Shown here: positions 51,320-59,548 of the stretch, piece by piece
How the letters are laid out: each line of letters opens with the position of its first letter
Numbering within the stretch: position 1 is the first letter of the stretch
Source: Pedobacter sp. Leaf41
GTDB lineage: Bacteria; Bacteroidota; Bacteroidia; Sphingobacteriales; Sphingobacteriaceae
NCBI RefSeq assembly: GCF_001422545.1
Contig: NZ_LMLE01000013.1
Coordinates: forward strand, 54,413 to 118,412
Direction of reading: 5' to 3'
DNA: 64,000 nt
Made by a program: the position numbers and the translations under genes
Notes under the pieces: generated by a model
Seen by the model: only the letters and a program-made list of their open reading frames with translations
Database searches by the model: none
Told to the model about the DNA's origin: nothing

Positions 51320-52867
51320 ATGAGCGATAACAAACATACTACCACTTCCGGCATCGAAATTAAAGAGATTTATACTTCGGCAAAGCCGATGGAAGAAAAA
51401 GCTGGTGAATTTCCTTTTACCCGAGGAATTCAGAAAGATATGTATCGCGGAAGGTTATGGACCATGCGTCAATACGCGGGGTTTTCAACCGCAGAAGAAT
51501 CAAATAAACGTTACCATTATTTATTAGCCCAGGGAACTACCGGGTTGTCGGTAGCGTTCGATTTACCTACTCAAATCGGTTACGATTCTGATCATGAAAT
51601 GTCAGATGGAGAAGTTGGAAAAGTTGGTGTTGCTATCGATTCATTAAAAGATATAGAGATTCTTTTCGATGGTATTGAATTGAAAAACATTACCACTTCG
51701 ATGACGATCAATGCGACGGCATCAATTTTATTGGCCATGTACATTGCATTAGCTAAAAAACAGGGAGCAGATTTGAAACAGATATCGGGTACCATCCAAA
51801 ACGATATTTTAAAAGAATACGCCGCCCGAGGAACGTATATCTATCCTCCAAAGCCATCTATGAGGTTAATTACCGATATTTTTGAGTTTTGTAGCAAAGA
51901 AGTACCAAAATGGAACACCATTTCTATCTCTGGTTACCATATCCGCGAAGCGGGATCTTCTGCGGTGCAAGAGCTGGCATTTACTCTGGCTAACGGAAAA
52001 ACCTATTTGAAAGCTGCGATAGATAAGGGTTTAGATATTAATGTATTTGCAAAACGTTTGTCATTCTTTTTTAATTGCCACAATAACTTCTTTGAAGAGA
52101 TTGCCAAGTTTAGGGCAGCCCGAAGAATGTGGGCAAAGATAACGAAAGACCTCGGTGCTACCGATGAAAAAGCGCAAATGTTGCGTTTCCATACTCAAAC
52201 GGGTGGCTCAACGCTAACTGCGCAGCAGCCACTCAACAATGTAATCAGGGTAACCAACCAAGCCATGGCTGCGGTATTGGGCGGAACGCAGTCGCTCCAT
52301 ACCAATGGCTATGATGAAGCGCTTTCATTGCCTACTGAAGCTGCAGCAAAAATTGCTTTGCGTACACAGCAAATTATAGCTTTTGAAAGTGGCGTAACCG
52401 ATACAGTCGACCCTTTAGCAGGCTCATTCTTTATCGAAAATCTAACTGATGAAGTTGAAGCCGCGGCTTGGGCTTATATTGATAAGATCGATGCGATGGG
52501 TGGATCGGTAAATGCCATAGAAAGTGATTACATGCAAAATGAGATTGCCAGTGCATCTTATCAATATCAAAAAGAAATTGAAACAGGTGAGCGGATTTCG
52601 GTGGGTGTAAACAAATTTACCCAACAAGAGGAGGGTTTAACAGAGGTTTTTAATATCGATGATTCTATCCGCGTGTTGCAAACCGAAAAACTTCACCGCT
52701 TAAAAAGCGAACGTAACAACGATGAAGTAGCTAAAGCACTGAGTGCATTGGAGGAAGCAGCAATCGGTACTAAAAATTTGATGCCGCTCATTATTGATGC
52801 TGTAGAGAAATATGCAACACTAGGCGAAATTGCCAACGTATTGCGTAAAGTATTTGGAGAGTATTAA
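51320..52867 (+). CDS. Methylmalonyl-CoA mutase large (catalytic) subunit
   Basis: The 515-residue protein covers only the catalytic TIM barrel of the mutase. Motifs include MYRGRLWTMRQYAGFSTAEESNKRY, GLSVAFDLPTQIGYDSDHEM, GTIQNDILKEYAARGTYIYPPKPSM, SISGYHIREAGS and FHTQTGGSTLTAQQP. The Arg in AARGTYIYPP matches methylmalonyl-CoA mutases, whereas isobutyryl-CoA mutases usually have Gln there. The cobalamin-binding domain is absent, so a separate small subunit is needed; none is in the window. It interconverts succinyl-CoA and methylmalonyl-CoA. Confidence 0.9.
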   Translation: MSDNKHTTTSGIEIKEIYTSAKPMEEKAGEFPFTRGIQKDMYRGRLWTMRQYAGFSTAEESNKRYHYLLAQGTTGLSVAFDLPTQIGYDSDHEMSDGEVGKVGVAIDSLKDIEILFDGIELKNITTSMTINATASILLAMYIALAKKQGADLKQISGTIQNDILKEYAARGTYIYPPKPSMRLITDIFEFCSKEVPKWNTISISGYHIREAGSSAVQELAFTLANGKTYLKAAIDKGLDINVFAKRLSFFFNCHNNFFEEIAKFRAARRMWAKITKDLGATDEKAQMLRFHTQTGGSTLTAQQPLNNVIRVTNQAMAAVLGGTQSLHTNGYDEALSLPTEAAAKIALRTQQIIAFESGVTDTVDPLAGSFFIENLTDEVEAAAWAYIDKIDAMGGSVNAIESDYMQNEIASASYQYQKEIETGERISVGVNKFTQQEEGLTEVFNIDDSIRVLQTEKLHRLKSERNNDEVAKALSALEEAAIGTKNLMPLIIDAVEKYATLGEIANVLRKVFGEY

Positions 52868-53451
52868 CAACGGATACTTCATTTTTTAGCCTGAGCTTTT
52901 CATATAAGAAGCGCTTCCAGTCTGGTCGTATGTTTTCTATTATAAAGTTACGAGGCTACAAGCGCAACTGCGTATGTGAAAACTAAACTGGCATCAGACA
53001 TTAATTAGAAATCTAATCTACTCATGATGTAAAAAGGGGAAATCTTACCACAATGTATCCCGTTTCAGCGGGAAAATTTTAACGCCATTTTATCTGCTTT
53101 AAAGTAATTGATTTGATAGTCAGCTTTTTAATTTTTCAAAACAAAAACTAAAGCAAATGCCTCCCCCCAATCTGGTGTGGTGGCTTGGATTTTGCTTCTA
53201 TGAAGGAGATTCAAATAAGGTTCGGATATTGGCGTTAAATGAGGGGAAATGTGGGAAACCGGTGTTAATAAATAGTTATCAACACAAAAAATTGAGGTTA
53301 AGCAAGCTACCATATTCCTTATCAGTACGTTACGATTTATTTGAGATTTTTGTTTAAAATGTTGATAATTTTCTCAATATTCGTAGTCCCGAAACGGACC
53401 ATCCTTTTAATTCGAATCGGTACTGTAAACCAATAAATTATAAAAATCGCA
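52868..53451. promoter_or_regulatory. Candidate oriC / dnaA control region
   Basis: This 584-base gap before dnaA has no supported gene. It carries two identical DnaA-box-like sites in opposite orientation, TTATCAACA at 53276-53284 and TGTTGATAA at 53360-53368, plus a weaker TGTTAATAA at 53263-53271. The DNA between and after them is AT-rich. A small hairpin TCCCG...CGGGA lies at 53058-53073. The boxes could mark the origin or serve dnaA autoregulation. Confidence 0.5.
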
Positions 53452-54882
53452 ATGGAAAAAACTTGTACAGAAGTGTGGAAGAACTGTCTTCAAATTATTA
53501 AGGATAACATCCCGAACCAAAGTTTCAAAACCTGGTTCGAGCCTATCACAGCCCTTAAATTGGAAGGTAAGGTTTTAACCATACAAGTACCAAGTTTGTT
53601 CTTTTACGAATGGCTTGAAGAACATTATGTAGGCTTACTACGTAAAACAGTAAAAAAACAACTTGGAGAGGATGGCCGGTTGGAATATAATATTGTTGTT
53701 GATAAATCATCGAACAGTGGTAGTCCATATACCACAAACATGCCATCAAATGGAAATGGGGCAGAGGCAAAAGTGCAATCGATGCCAATCCCAGTTTCAA
53801 TAAATAAGGACATCAAAAACCCTTTCATCATCCCTGGATTAAAAAAGTTAAATGTTGATCCACAATTAAATTCCAATTATACTTTTGAAAATTATATTGA
53901 GGGAGATTGCAACCGTTTAGCTCGTTCTGCAGGATATGCAGTAGCGGCAAAACCGGGTGGTACATCTTTCAACCCATTGATGATTTATGGTGGGGTTGGT
54001 TTGGGTAAAACTCACTTAGCGCAAGCAATTGGTAATGAAATTAAACGCAGCATGCCAGATAAACTGGTGATTTATGTGAGCTGTGAGAAATTTTGCCAGC
54101 AGTTTGTTGATTCATTAAAGAATAATACCATTAACGACTTTGTGAATTTCTATCAGGCAATGGATGTAATCATTATGGATGATGTACACAATTTTGCCGG
54201 TAAGGAGAAGACTCAGGATATTTTCTTCCATATTTTTAATCATCTGCACCAATCTGGTAAGCAAGTGATCTTAACTTCAGATAAAGCACCAAAAGATTTA
54301 GCTGGCCTGGAAGAACGCCTTTTAAGTCGTTTCAAATGGGGTTTATCTGCCGATTTGCAAATCCCTGATTTGGAAACGCGTATTGCCATTTTAAGAAAAA
54401 AAATGTATGCAGACGGAATTGAATTGCCGGGTGAGGTAGTTGAATACGTTGCGCATAACATTGATAATAACGTTCGTGAGCTGGAAGGTGCTATGGTTTC
54501 GTTACTTGCCCAAGCAACGTTGAATAAGAAAGAGATTGATTTAGCGTTAGCTAAACAAATGTTGAAGAACTTTATCAAAAATACATCGAAAGAAATTTCG
54601 ATGGAGTATATCCAGAAATTGGTTTGCGAATATTTTGAAGTTCCGGTTGATATGGTAAAGTCGCAAACCCGGAAACGGGAAATTGTACAAGCCCGTCAAA
54701 TTTCAATGTATCTTTCAAAGAGCCATACCAAATCATCACTAAAAACTATTGGTGCTTTCTTTGGTGGCCGCGATCATAGTACGGTAATTTATGCTTGCCA
54801 AACGGTAGAAGATTTAATCGATACGGATAAGAAGTTTAAAGCTTATGTTCATGATATTCAAAAGAAATTGAAAATGAGCTAA
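53452..54882 (+). CDS. dnaA: Chromosomal replication initiator protein DnaA
   Basis: The 476-residue protein has domain I (residues 1-80, with QSFKTWFEPI), a linker, and an AAA+ domain III with Walker A GGVGLGKT (about 180-187) and Walker B VIIMDDVHNF. The C-terminal DNA-binding domain IV carries the signature GGRDHSTVIYA. It opens the replication origin by binding DnaA boxes as an ATP-bound filament. The AT-rich upstream gap contains candidate boxes, and a strong terminator follows. Confidence 0.97.
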   Translation: MEKTCTEVWKNCLQIIKDNIPNQSFKTWFEPITALKLEGKVLTIQVPSLFFYEWLEEHYVGLLRKTVKKQLGEDGRLEYNIVVDKSSNSGSPYTTNMPSNGNGAEAKVQSMPIPVSINKDIKNPFIIPGLKKLNVDPQLNSNYTFENYIEGDCNRLARSAGYAVAAKPGGTSFNPLMIYGGVGLGKTHLAQAIGNEIKRSMPDKLVIYVSCEKFCQQFVDSLKNNTINDFVNFYQAMDVIIMDDVHNFAGKEKTQDIFFHIFNHLHQSGKQVILTSDKAPKDLAGLEERLLSRFKWGLSADLQIPDLETRIAILRKKMYADGIELPGEVVEYVAHNIDNNVRELEGAMVSLLAQATLNKKEIDLALAKQMLKNFIKNTSKEISMEYIQKLVCEYFEVPVDMVKSQTRKREIVQARQISMYLSKSHTKSSLKTIGAFFGGRDHSTVIYACQTVEDLIDTDKKFKAYVHDIQKKLKMS

Positions 54883-54941
54883 TCAGGTTTTTAAGGAAGA
54901 AGACCTATCAAAGAATACTTTATATCCATCACTGAAAAAAG

Positions 54942-54978
54942 AGGCCCTGATTTACATCAAATCAGGGCCTTTTTTTTT
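54942..54978 (+). terminator. Rho-independent terminator after dnaA
   Basis: AGGCCCTGATTT (54942-54953) pairs perfectly with AAATCAGGGCCT (54959-54970) over ACATC, followed by eight or more T residues. The minus-strand T-run on the left is weaker. Confidence 0.92.
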
Positions 54979-55018
54979 GTTCTCGTCGAGTGCTACGTTC
55001 CCAAATATGGAAAGAGTC

Positions 55019-55579
55019 TTATACTTCTTTCATCTCCGCCAGTGCAGCTAAACCATAATGAAGTGCAGCCACGTGTATACATTGGGCAATCTTATTTTCT
55101 TTTAGTAATAGTTTTACTTCATCAATGTTATATTCTTCAACGCTTAGAATTTCGTGTTCATCTAAATGTTGTTCATGCGTTTTAACCCCGCCTGTTAATA
55201 CATAAGTAAATGCTCTATTATTTGCTGTAGCCGGATTGGGATAGAGCTCAGCAACCAGTTTGCAGGTTTTGAAGGTATAACCAGTTTCTTCCAATAACTC
55301 CCGCTTTACACCCGCCTCCGGACCTTCATCTCCATCTATTACTCCACCAGGAACTTCCAAAGAAACGATATCAGCAGCATGGCGGTATTGCCGAACCAAT
55401 ATCATGTTGCCTTCTTCAGTTAAGGCGATCGCATTGGCCCAATCAGGATATTCGAGTACGAAATAATCATCTTTCACAGTCCCGTTAGGAAGCACCACTT
55501 CGTCTACCCTTAGCGTAGCCCACTTTTCTTTCACTAAATATTTAGAAGCAAGCTTTCGCCACTTTTCAATTTTGGTCAT
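55019..55579 (-). CDS. Nudix hydrolase (ADP-ribose pyrophosphatase-like)
   Basis: The 186-residue protein has a complete Nudix box starting GGVIDGDEGPEAGVKRELLEETGY (about 96-119) and a preceding YRHAADIVSLEVPGG, the pattern of ADP-sugar pyrophosphatases. It would cleave ADP-ribose or a related nucleoside diphosphate. Exact substrate is not determined by sequence. It follows the hypothetical gene upstream on the same strand after about 24 bases, so they may be co-transcribed. Confidence 0.9.
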   Translation of the reverse strand: MTKIEKWRKLASKYLVKEKWATLRVDEVVLPNGTVKDDYFVLEYPDWANAIALTEEGNMILVRQYRHAADIVSLEVPGGVIDGDEGPEAGVKRELLEETGYTFKTCKLVAELYPNPATANNRAFTYVLTGGVKTHEQHLDEHEILSVEEYNIDEVKLLLKENKIAQCIHVAALHYGLAALAEMKEV

Positions 55580-55603
55580 ATTTCTTCAATCTGAAATCAT
55601 AAA

Positions 55604-55990
55604 TTAAATATATTGCTGAATCGTTTTCTGTCGATGCATATTAACCAAATGTACAATCTTATGTTTATCCGATAAATAATTATAGATCATATTTAGTTTA
55701 GGGGCGATAAGCTTGTTTCGTTCAGCGTTTACTCCCAGTTCATAATATAAAAATTCGCTTAGCGAATCAAGCTTCTCAGGGGAAAAATTTACCGATTCGA
55801 GCCAGGTTTTAAAAATAGCTAAATCGGTATCTTCTAAGCTTCCGGTTGCTAAAGTGAAACTTTTTTCCATTGTTTCGTCAAACATTGCTTGAGCATCTCG
55901 AAGTTTACCTTCTAGTTTCAACCCCATAATCCGGGCTAAAACTTCAGCAAGCTTTTGTATCTCCGCGGTGATTAAGTCTTTTCTATACAT
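55604..55990 (-). CDS. Conserved hypothetical helical protein
   Basis: The 128-residue protein is predicted all-helical, with an N-terminal LITAEIQKLAEVLARIMGLKLEGK helix and a TPR-like helical continuation (GSLEDTDLAIFKTWLES, LNMIYNYLSDKHKIVHL). I do not recognise a named family with confidence. It sits 24 bases before the Nudix gene in the same direction. A role cannot be inferred beyond co-transcription. Confidence 0.7.
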   Translation of the reverse strand: MYRKDLITAEIQKLAEVLARIMGLKLEGKLRDAQAMFDETMEKSFTLATGSLEDTDLAIFKTWLESVNFSPEKLDSLSEFLYYELGVNAERNKLIAPKLNMIYNYLSDKHKIVHLVNMHRQKTIQQYI

Positions 55991-56079
55991 TTAATCAATG
56001 TCTAATTGCCTAAAAAATAATAGGTGTTAGTAAAAAATAGTTAGGTGTGTATTCCAAACCTATAACCTATAACTCAGTT

Positions 56080-56874
56080 CTACCAGCTACCGCTTGATCC
56101 GCCACCGCCAAAACTTCCACCGCCGAAGCCACCAAATCCACCGCCTCCTCCAGAAGAACCTCCTCCAAAGCCGCCGCTACCCCAACTACTTCCACCACCT
56201 CGGCCACTTCCGCTGCCGAAAAGCATAGCCCAAAAAAGCGCATTTGAAGCACCACGACCACCAATAATTTCGCTGCCGCCTCCTCCACCACCTTTACGCA
56301 TGATGATAATCACTACAATAACAATAATGATAATTACAGCAATACTACCCACGCCGCCTTTTTTTGAGGCATTCGATGTTCGAGGTTTATCATTCTTATA
56401 CTCGCCCTTGGTATACTTAATTATTTCTGTGGTTGCCTGGTCTAATCCCGTATAGTAATCACCTGTTCTAAAATTTGGCTTAATATCTTCATCTATAATT
56501 CGCTTTGCGTAAACATCAGGCAAAGCACCCTCCACGCCGTAGCCCGTTTGAATAGAGATTTTGCGATCTCCAACTGCCACTACAATCATGATTCCGTTGT
56601 TTTTACCTCCCTGGCCTACGCCCCATTTTCTGCCGAGTTCTACAGCATATTCATTAATATCATAATCCCCAACCGATTTTAATACCGCAATCGCTATCTG
56701 CGTGGAAGAAGAATCATCAAAAGCTACAAGTTTTTTCTCTAAGGATGCTCTTTGTTCAATAGAAAGCACACCCGCATAATCGTTAACCAGAGTAGATGGT
56801 TTTACGGGAAAATCTTGGCCAAAGCCAATGCTTGCGGTGAAGATAAATAAGAATAAAAGGAATATTTTTCTCAT
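56080..56874 (-). CDS. TPM-domain membrane protein with glycine-rich tail (YgcG-like)
   Basis: The 264-residue protein has a signal peptide (to about 19), a periplasmic TPM domain (about 25-160; VNDYAGVLSIEQRASLEKKL, DSSSTQIAIAVLKSVGDYDI, RKWGVGQGGKNNGIMIVVA), one membrane helix near 175-195 and a long Gly/Ser tail ending SGSW. TPM domains have phosphatase-like folds seen in photosystem repair and membrane proteins. It is third in a lemA-TPM-TPM run, a common Bacteroidota arrangement whose function is still uncertain. Confidence 0.92.
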   Translation of the reverse strand: MRKIFLLFLFIFTASIGFGQDFPVKPSTLVNDYAGVLSIEQRASLEKKLVAFDDSSSTQIAIAVLKSVGDYDINEYAVELGRKWGVGQGGKNNGIMIVVAVGDRKISIQTGYGVEGALPDVYAKRIIDEDIKPNFRTGDYYTGLDQATTEIIKYTKGEYKNDKPRTSNASKKGGVGSIAVIIIIVIVVIIIMRKGGGGGGSEIIGGRGASNALFWAMLFGSGSGRGGGSSWGSGGFGGGSSGGGGGFGGFGGGSFGGGGSSGSW

Positions 56875-56877
56875 CTC

Positions 56878-57321
56878 TTATTTATTTTTTTTGTCGTCCA
56901 TGTAAACAATATCATTTGGCAATTCATTTATATCTCCATTTTGAGGAGGAAAAAATAATGCTAGTTTTTCTCCAGCCAAAGCTACCCCTGCAATTATTCC
57001 ATCGGCTAAATCGCCTTTTGCAAAATGGGCAGTCATGGCAATTTTAGTAGTTTCCCAGAAATTTTCCGGTACCAGAGCATTAATCCCGGAGTCACCGATG
57101 ATGGCAAATTTATGATCGGCATGTGCCAGGTAAATCAAAACGCCATTTCTTCGAGATGTTTTGTCCATATCCAAGTCAGAGAAATACTGTGTAGCTCTGA
57201 TAAACGGATCATCGGGGCAGTGCTTTTCTATCGCAATCCTGATTTCACCCGTGGTAGCTTTTTCGGCATCGGCAATAACCTTTGCAATTTTGTCTTGTTC
57301 CAACTCTGAAAATAACGACAT
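56878..57321 (-). CDS. TPM-domain soluble protein
   Basis: The 147-residue protein has a single TPM domain: LEQDKIAKVIADAEKATTGEIRIAIEKHC, RRNGVLIYLAHADHKFAIIGDSGIN and FAKGDLADGIIAGVALAGEKLA. It has no signal peptide, unlike its neighbour. The next gene starts three bases after its stop, so translation is coupled. The pairing of a soluble and a membrane TPM protein with LemA is typical; role unknown. Confidence 0.9.
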   Translation of the reverse strand: MSLFSELEQDKIAKVIADAEKATTGEIRIAIEKHCPDDPFIRATQYFSDLDMDKTSRRNGVLIYLAHADHKFAIIGDSGINALVPENFWETTKIAMTAHFAKGDLADGIIAGVALAGEKLALFFPPQNGDINELPNDIVYMDDKKNK

Positions 57322-57404
57322 GTCTTTAGTTTTAGAAGTAAAAAAGGGTAATACATGTTAAAACAGTTAAACACGTATTACCCCGAAATGTTATCGTTAA
57401 ATAG

Positions 57405-57986
57405 TTAGAATTCTACCTTTGGTGCATCTTTTGCAGTGGCATCCGCTTCAAAATAACCTTTCGGCTTAAATCCAAACATCCCTGCTGTTAAATTCGTAGG
57501 AAAAGATCTGATCTTACCATTATATTGCTGAACAGCATCATTAAAATCTTTACGTGCCACAGTAATTCTGTTTTCGGTGCTTTCCAATTGAGCAGATAGA
57601 TCACTAAACTGCTGGGTAGCCCTAAGTTCTGGATAGTTTTCGGTGATGGATAATAATTTACCCAAAGCCTGACTTAACTGGCCTTGTGCGGCTTGATATT
57701 TCTGAATATTTTCAGGAGTCAAATCATCTGCTTTAACAGTCATTTGGGTTGCTTTGGCTCTTGCTTCGGTAACTGCAGTCAATGTTCCCTGTTCAAATTT
57801 TGCTGCACCTTTAACAGTCGCTACAAGGTTCGGAATCAAATCTGCTCTTCTTTGATACTGCGTTTGTACCGTTCCCCACTTCGATTTCACATTCTCGTCC
57901 AGGCTCACCATACTGTTGTATCCGCATGAGCTTAAAGTGCTTACCGCAATTACAGCAGCAATAATTCCAAATACTAATTTTTTCAT
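57405..57986 (-). CDS. LemA-family lipoprotein
   Basis: The 193-residue protein has an N-terminal lipoprotein-like signal (STLSSCGYNS, lipidated Cys near 21) and a long helical LemA domain: YQRRADLIPNLVATVKGAAKFEQGTL, ENYPELRATQQFSDLSAQLESTENRI and VQQYNGKIRSFPTNLTAGMFGFKPKGYF. Its exact function is not known. It leads the run followed by two TPM genes and is oppositely oriented to the WG-repeat gene. Confidence 0.94.
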   Translation of the reverse strand: MKKLVFGIIAAVIAVSTLSSCGYNSMVSLDENVKSKWGTVQTQYQRRADLIPNLVATVKGAAKFEQGTLTAVTEARAKATQMTVKADDLTPENIQKYQAAQGQLSQALGKLLSITENYPELRATQQFSDLSAQLESTENRITVARKDFNDAVQQYNGKIRSFPTNLTAGMFGFKPKGYFEADATAKDAPKVEF

Positions 57987-58262
57987 ATTTATGTTTTTTG
58001 TCCTTGTTCCAATTAAATTTTATTCAATTTACAAATTAGATATCAAATTGTATGCCTTTGTTACAAACTGTCATATTTACCTGTTTGTAGTAAAGTCGAT
58101 TTTGATTTGTACATCTAATTATTAATGTATAAGTTTGAGGCGTTCAACTATTCGTTTGAAACGTTGAATATAAACTCCCTATATTTCACATCCAAATTTT
58201 ACAACCTAGAAATTTACGGCTAAATACGTGTTTCTACATAATTTCCAAAGTAAAATTTAATA
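57987..58262. promoter_or_regulatory. Divergent promoter region with 21-bp-spaced direct repeat
   Basis: TTTGAGGCGTTCAACTA (58134-58150) and TTTGAAACGTTGAATA (58155-58170) are related copies offset by 21 bases, two helical turns. They also contain an inverted TTCAAC/GTTGAA pair. This could be a tandem regulator site for the lemA or WG-repeat gene. Confidence 0.35.
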
Positions 58263-59489
58263 ATGAAATATCTACTTTTTCTGCTTTTATTCTCTTGCTC
58301 CATTAAAAACGGCAAAGCTCAAATTTTATACAAAATCAATAAGAACGACAAGGTCGGTTTGTTAAAATATAATGGAGGGCTGTTTGCTGAACCACTTTAC
58401 GAAGAGTTTGGAGATTATAAACATGGTTTAATTTCTGCAAAAATTAATGGAAAATATGGCTTCTTAAATTCTGGTGGAAAAATGATTATCCAACCACAAT
58501 TTGATTTCGCTAATGATTTTCAAAATAAGATGGCAGTGGTTGATTTTAATGGTAAATCGGGTATAATTGATCAAAATGGTAAATTATTGGTCCCGTTTAT
58601 TTACGATCTGATCACATTCTCAACTGATGGGACAATTATTGCTAAGCAAAAAGAAAAGTTTGGTGTGATAGGGAAAACTGGTAAAGTGATAATCCCTTTC
58701 ATTTATGATTTCATTTATCCTTTTCATAAAAACTTTGCTGTTGTTAAAATTAATGATAAAAACGGTGTGATTTTAAAAGACGGAAAATTGATTGTAGGAA
58801 CGAAGTATCATTATATCAATGATTTTTTGAATGGATGTTCAGCTGGCTTTTCTATCAATGATAAAAAAATGGGGTTAATTGGTAGCCATGGTAAAATACT
58901 AATGGAGCCGATTTACGATTTTGTATTTGCACATCATGATGGTTTGGTTTACTTTACTGAAAATAAACTTGCCGGCCTAGCCAACAAATTTGGAAAAATT
59001 ATTTTACCTGCCGAATACACTAAAATTAGCCAGATGAGGGATGGTTTATTAAAGATTGAGAAAAATAAACATATCGGATATGCCAATGCACAAGGGAAAA
59101 TTGTAATTCCGCTATTATACGAAGAGGCTGGTGATTTTTCAGAGGGACTGGCGCCAGTATTAAAAGGCGGGTTTTGGGGTTTTATAGATAAAAAAGGTAA
59201 AATCATAATTGATAATCGTTTCATAGGAGTAATGACGGCTTTTAAAAACGGCTTTGCTGCTTACGGAAAACGCGACTTTTCTTCTGGCGCTCATTATACT
59301 ACAGATTTATGGGGTTTAATAGACAAAAACGGCAAAATTGTTATCCCCAACAAATACTCTTCAGTAGGCATTCCCTATAAAGGATATTTAGCTGTTGAAA
59401 AAAATGGAGGAAAGTATTTAATAAATATGAAAGAAGAAATAATAGCAGATTTGCAGTACAAAGAACGGCCCGTTCAATTAGGTAATTAA
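58263..59489 (+). CDS. WG-repeat protein
   Basis: The 408-residue protein has a signal-like N-terminus (to about residue 20) followed by about ten WG repeats, recognisable by recurring units such as GKYGFLNSGGKMIIQPQFD, GKSGIIDQNGKLLVPFIYD and FWGFIDKKGKIIIDNRF. WG repeats build beta structures and are common in Bacteroidota; binding partners are unknown. No catalytic domain is present. The next gene starts about 60 bases later with its own promoter element. Confidence 0.93.
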   Translation: MKYLLFLLLFSCSIKNGKAQILYKINKNDKVGLLKYNGGLFAEPLYEEFGDYKHGLISAKINGKYGFLNSGGKMIIQPQFDFANDFQNKMAVVDFNGKSGIIDQNGKLLVPFIYDLITFSTDGTIIAKQKEKFGVIGKTGKVIIPFIYDFIYPFHKNFAVVKINDKNGVILKDGKLIVGTKYHYINDFLNGCSAGFSINDKKMGLIGSHGKILMEPIYDFVFAHHDGLVYFTENKLAGLANKFGKIILPAEYTKISQMRDGLLKIEKNKHIGYANAQGKIVIPLLYEEAGDFSEGLAPVLKGGFWGFIDKKGKIIIDNRFIGVMTAFKNGFAAYGKRDFSSGAHYTTDLWGLIDKNGKIVIPNKYSSVGIPYKGYLAVEKNGGKYLINMKEEIIADLQYKERPVQLGN

Positions 59490-59508
59490 ATATCAGCACA
59501 ATAATTTG

Positions 59509-59516
59509 TATTTTTG
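59509..59516 (+). promoter_or_regulatory. Bacteroidota -7 promoter element TATTTTTG
   Basis: A TAnnTTTG match 32 bases before the ATG at 59549. It overlaps a GTG (59516) that would otherwise be read as an earlier start. Confidence 0.55.
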
Positions 59517-59548
59517 TGTCTTATCAGGATAAAAACCTGACATCTTGT

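Noticed and set aside
53157..53357. 66-codon plus-strand frame in the dnaA upstream gap
   Set aside because: It covers the DnaA-box-like sites, has no promoter or family match, and its composition looks non-coding.
56067..56291. Gly/Ala-rich 74-codon frame
   Set aside because: It is a frame shadow of the glycine-rich tail of the TPM protein.
59516..59548. GTG start for the COG2509 flavoprotein
   Set aside because: It coincides with the last base of the TATTTTTG promoter element; ATG 59549 gives the family N-terminus.
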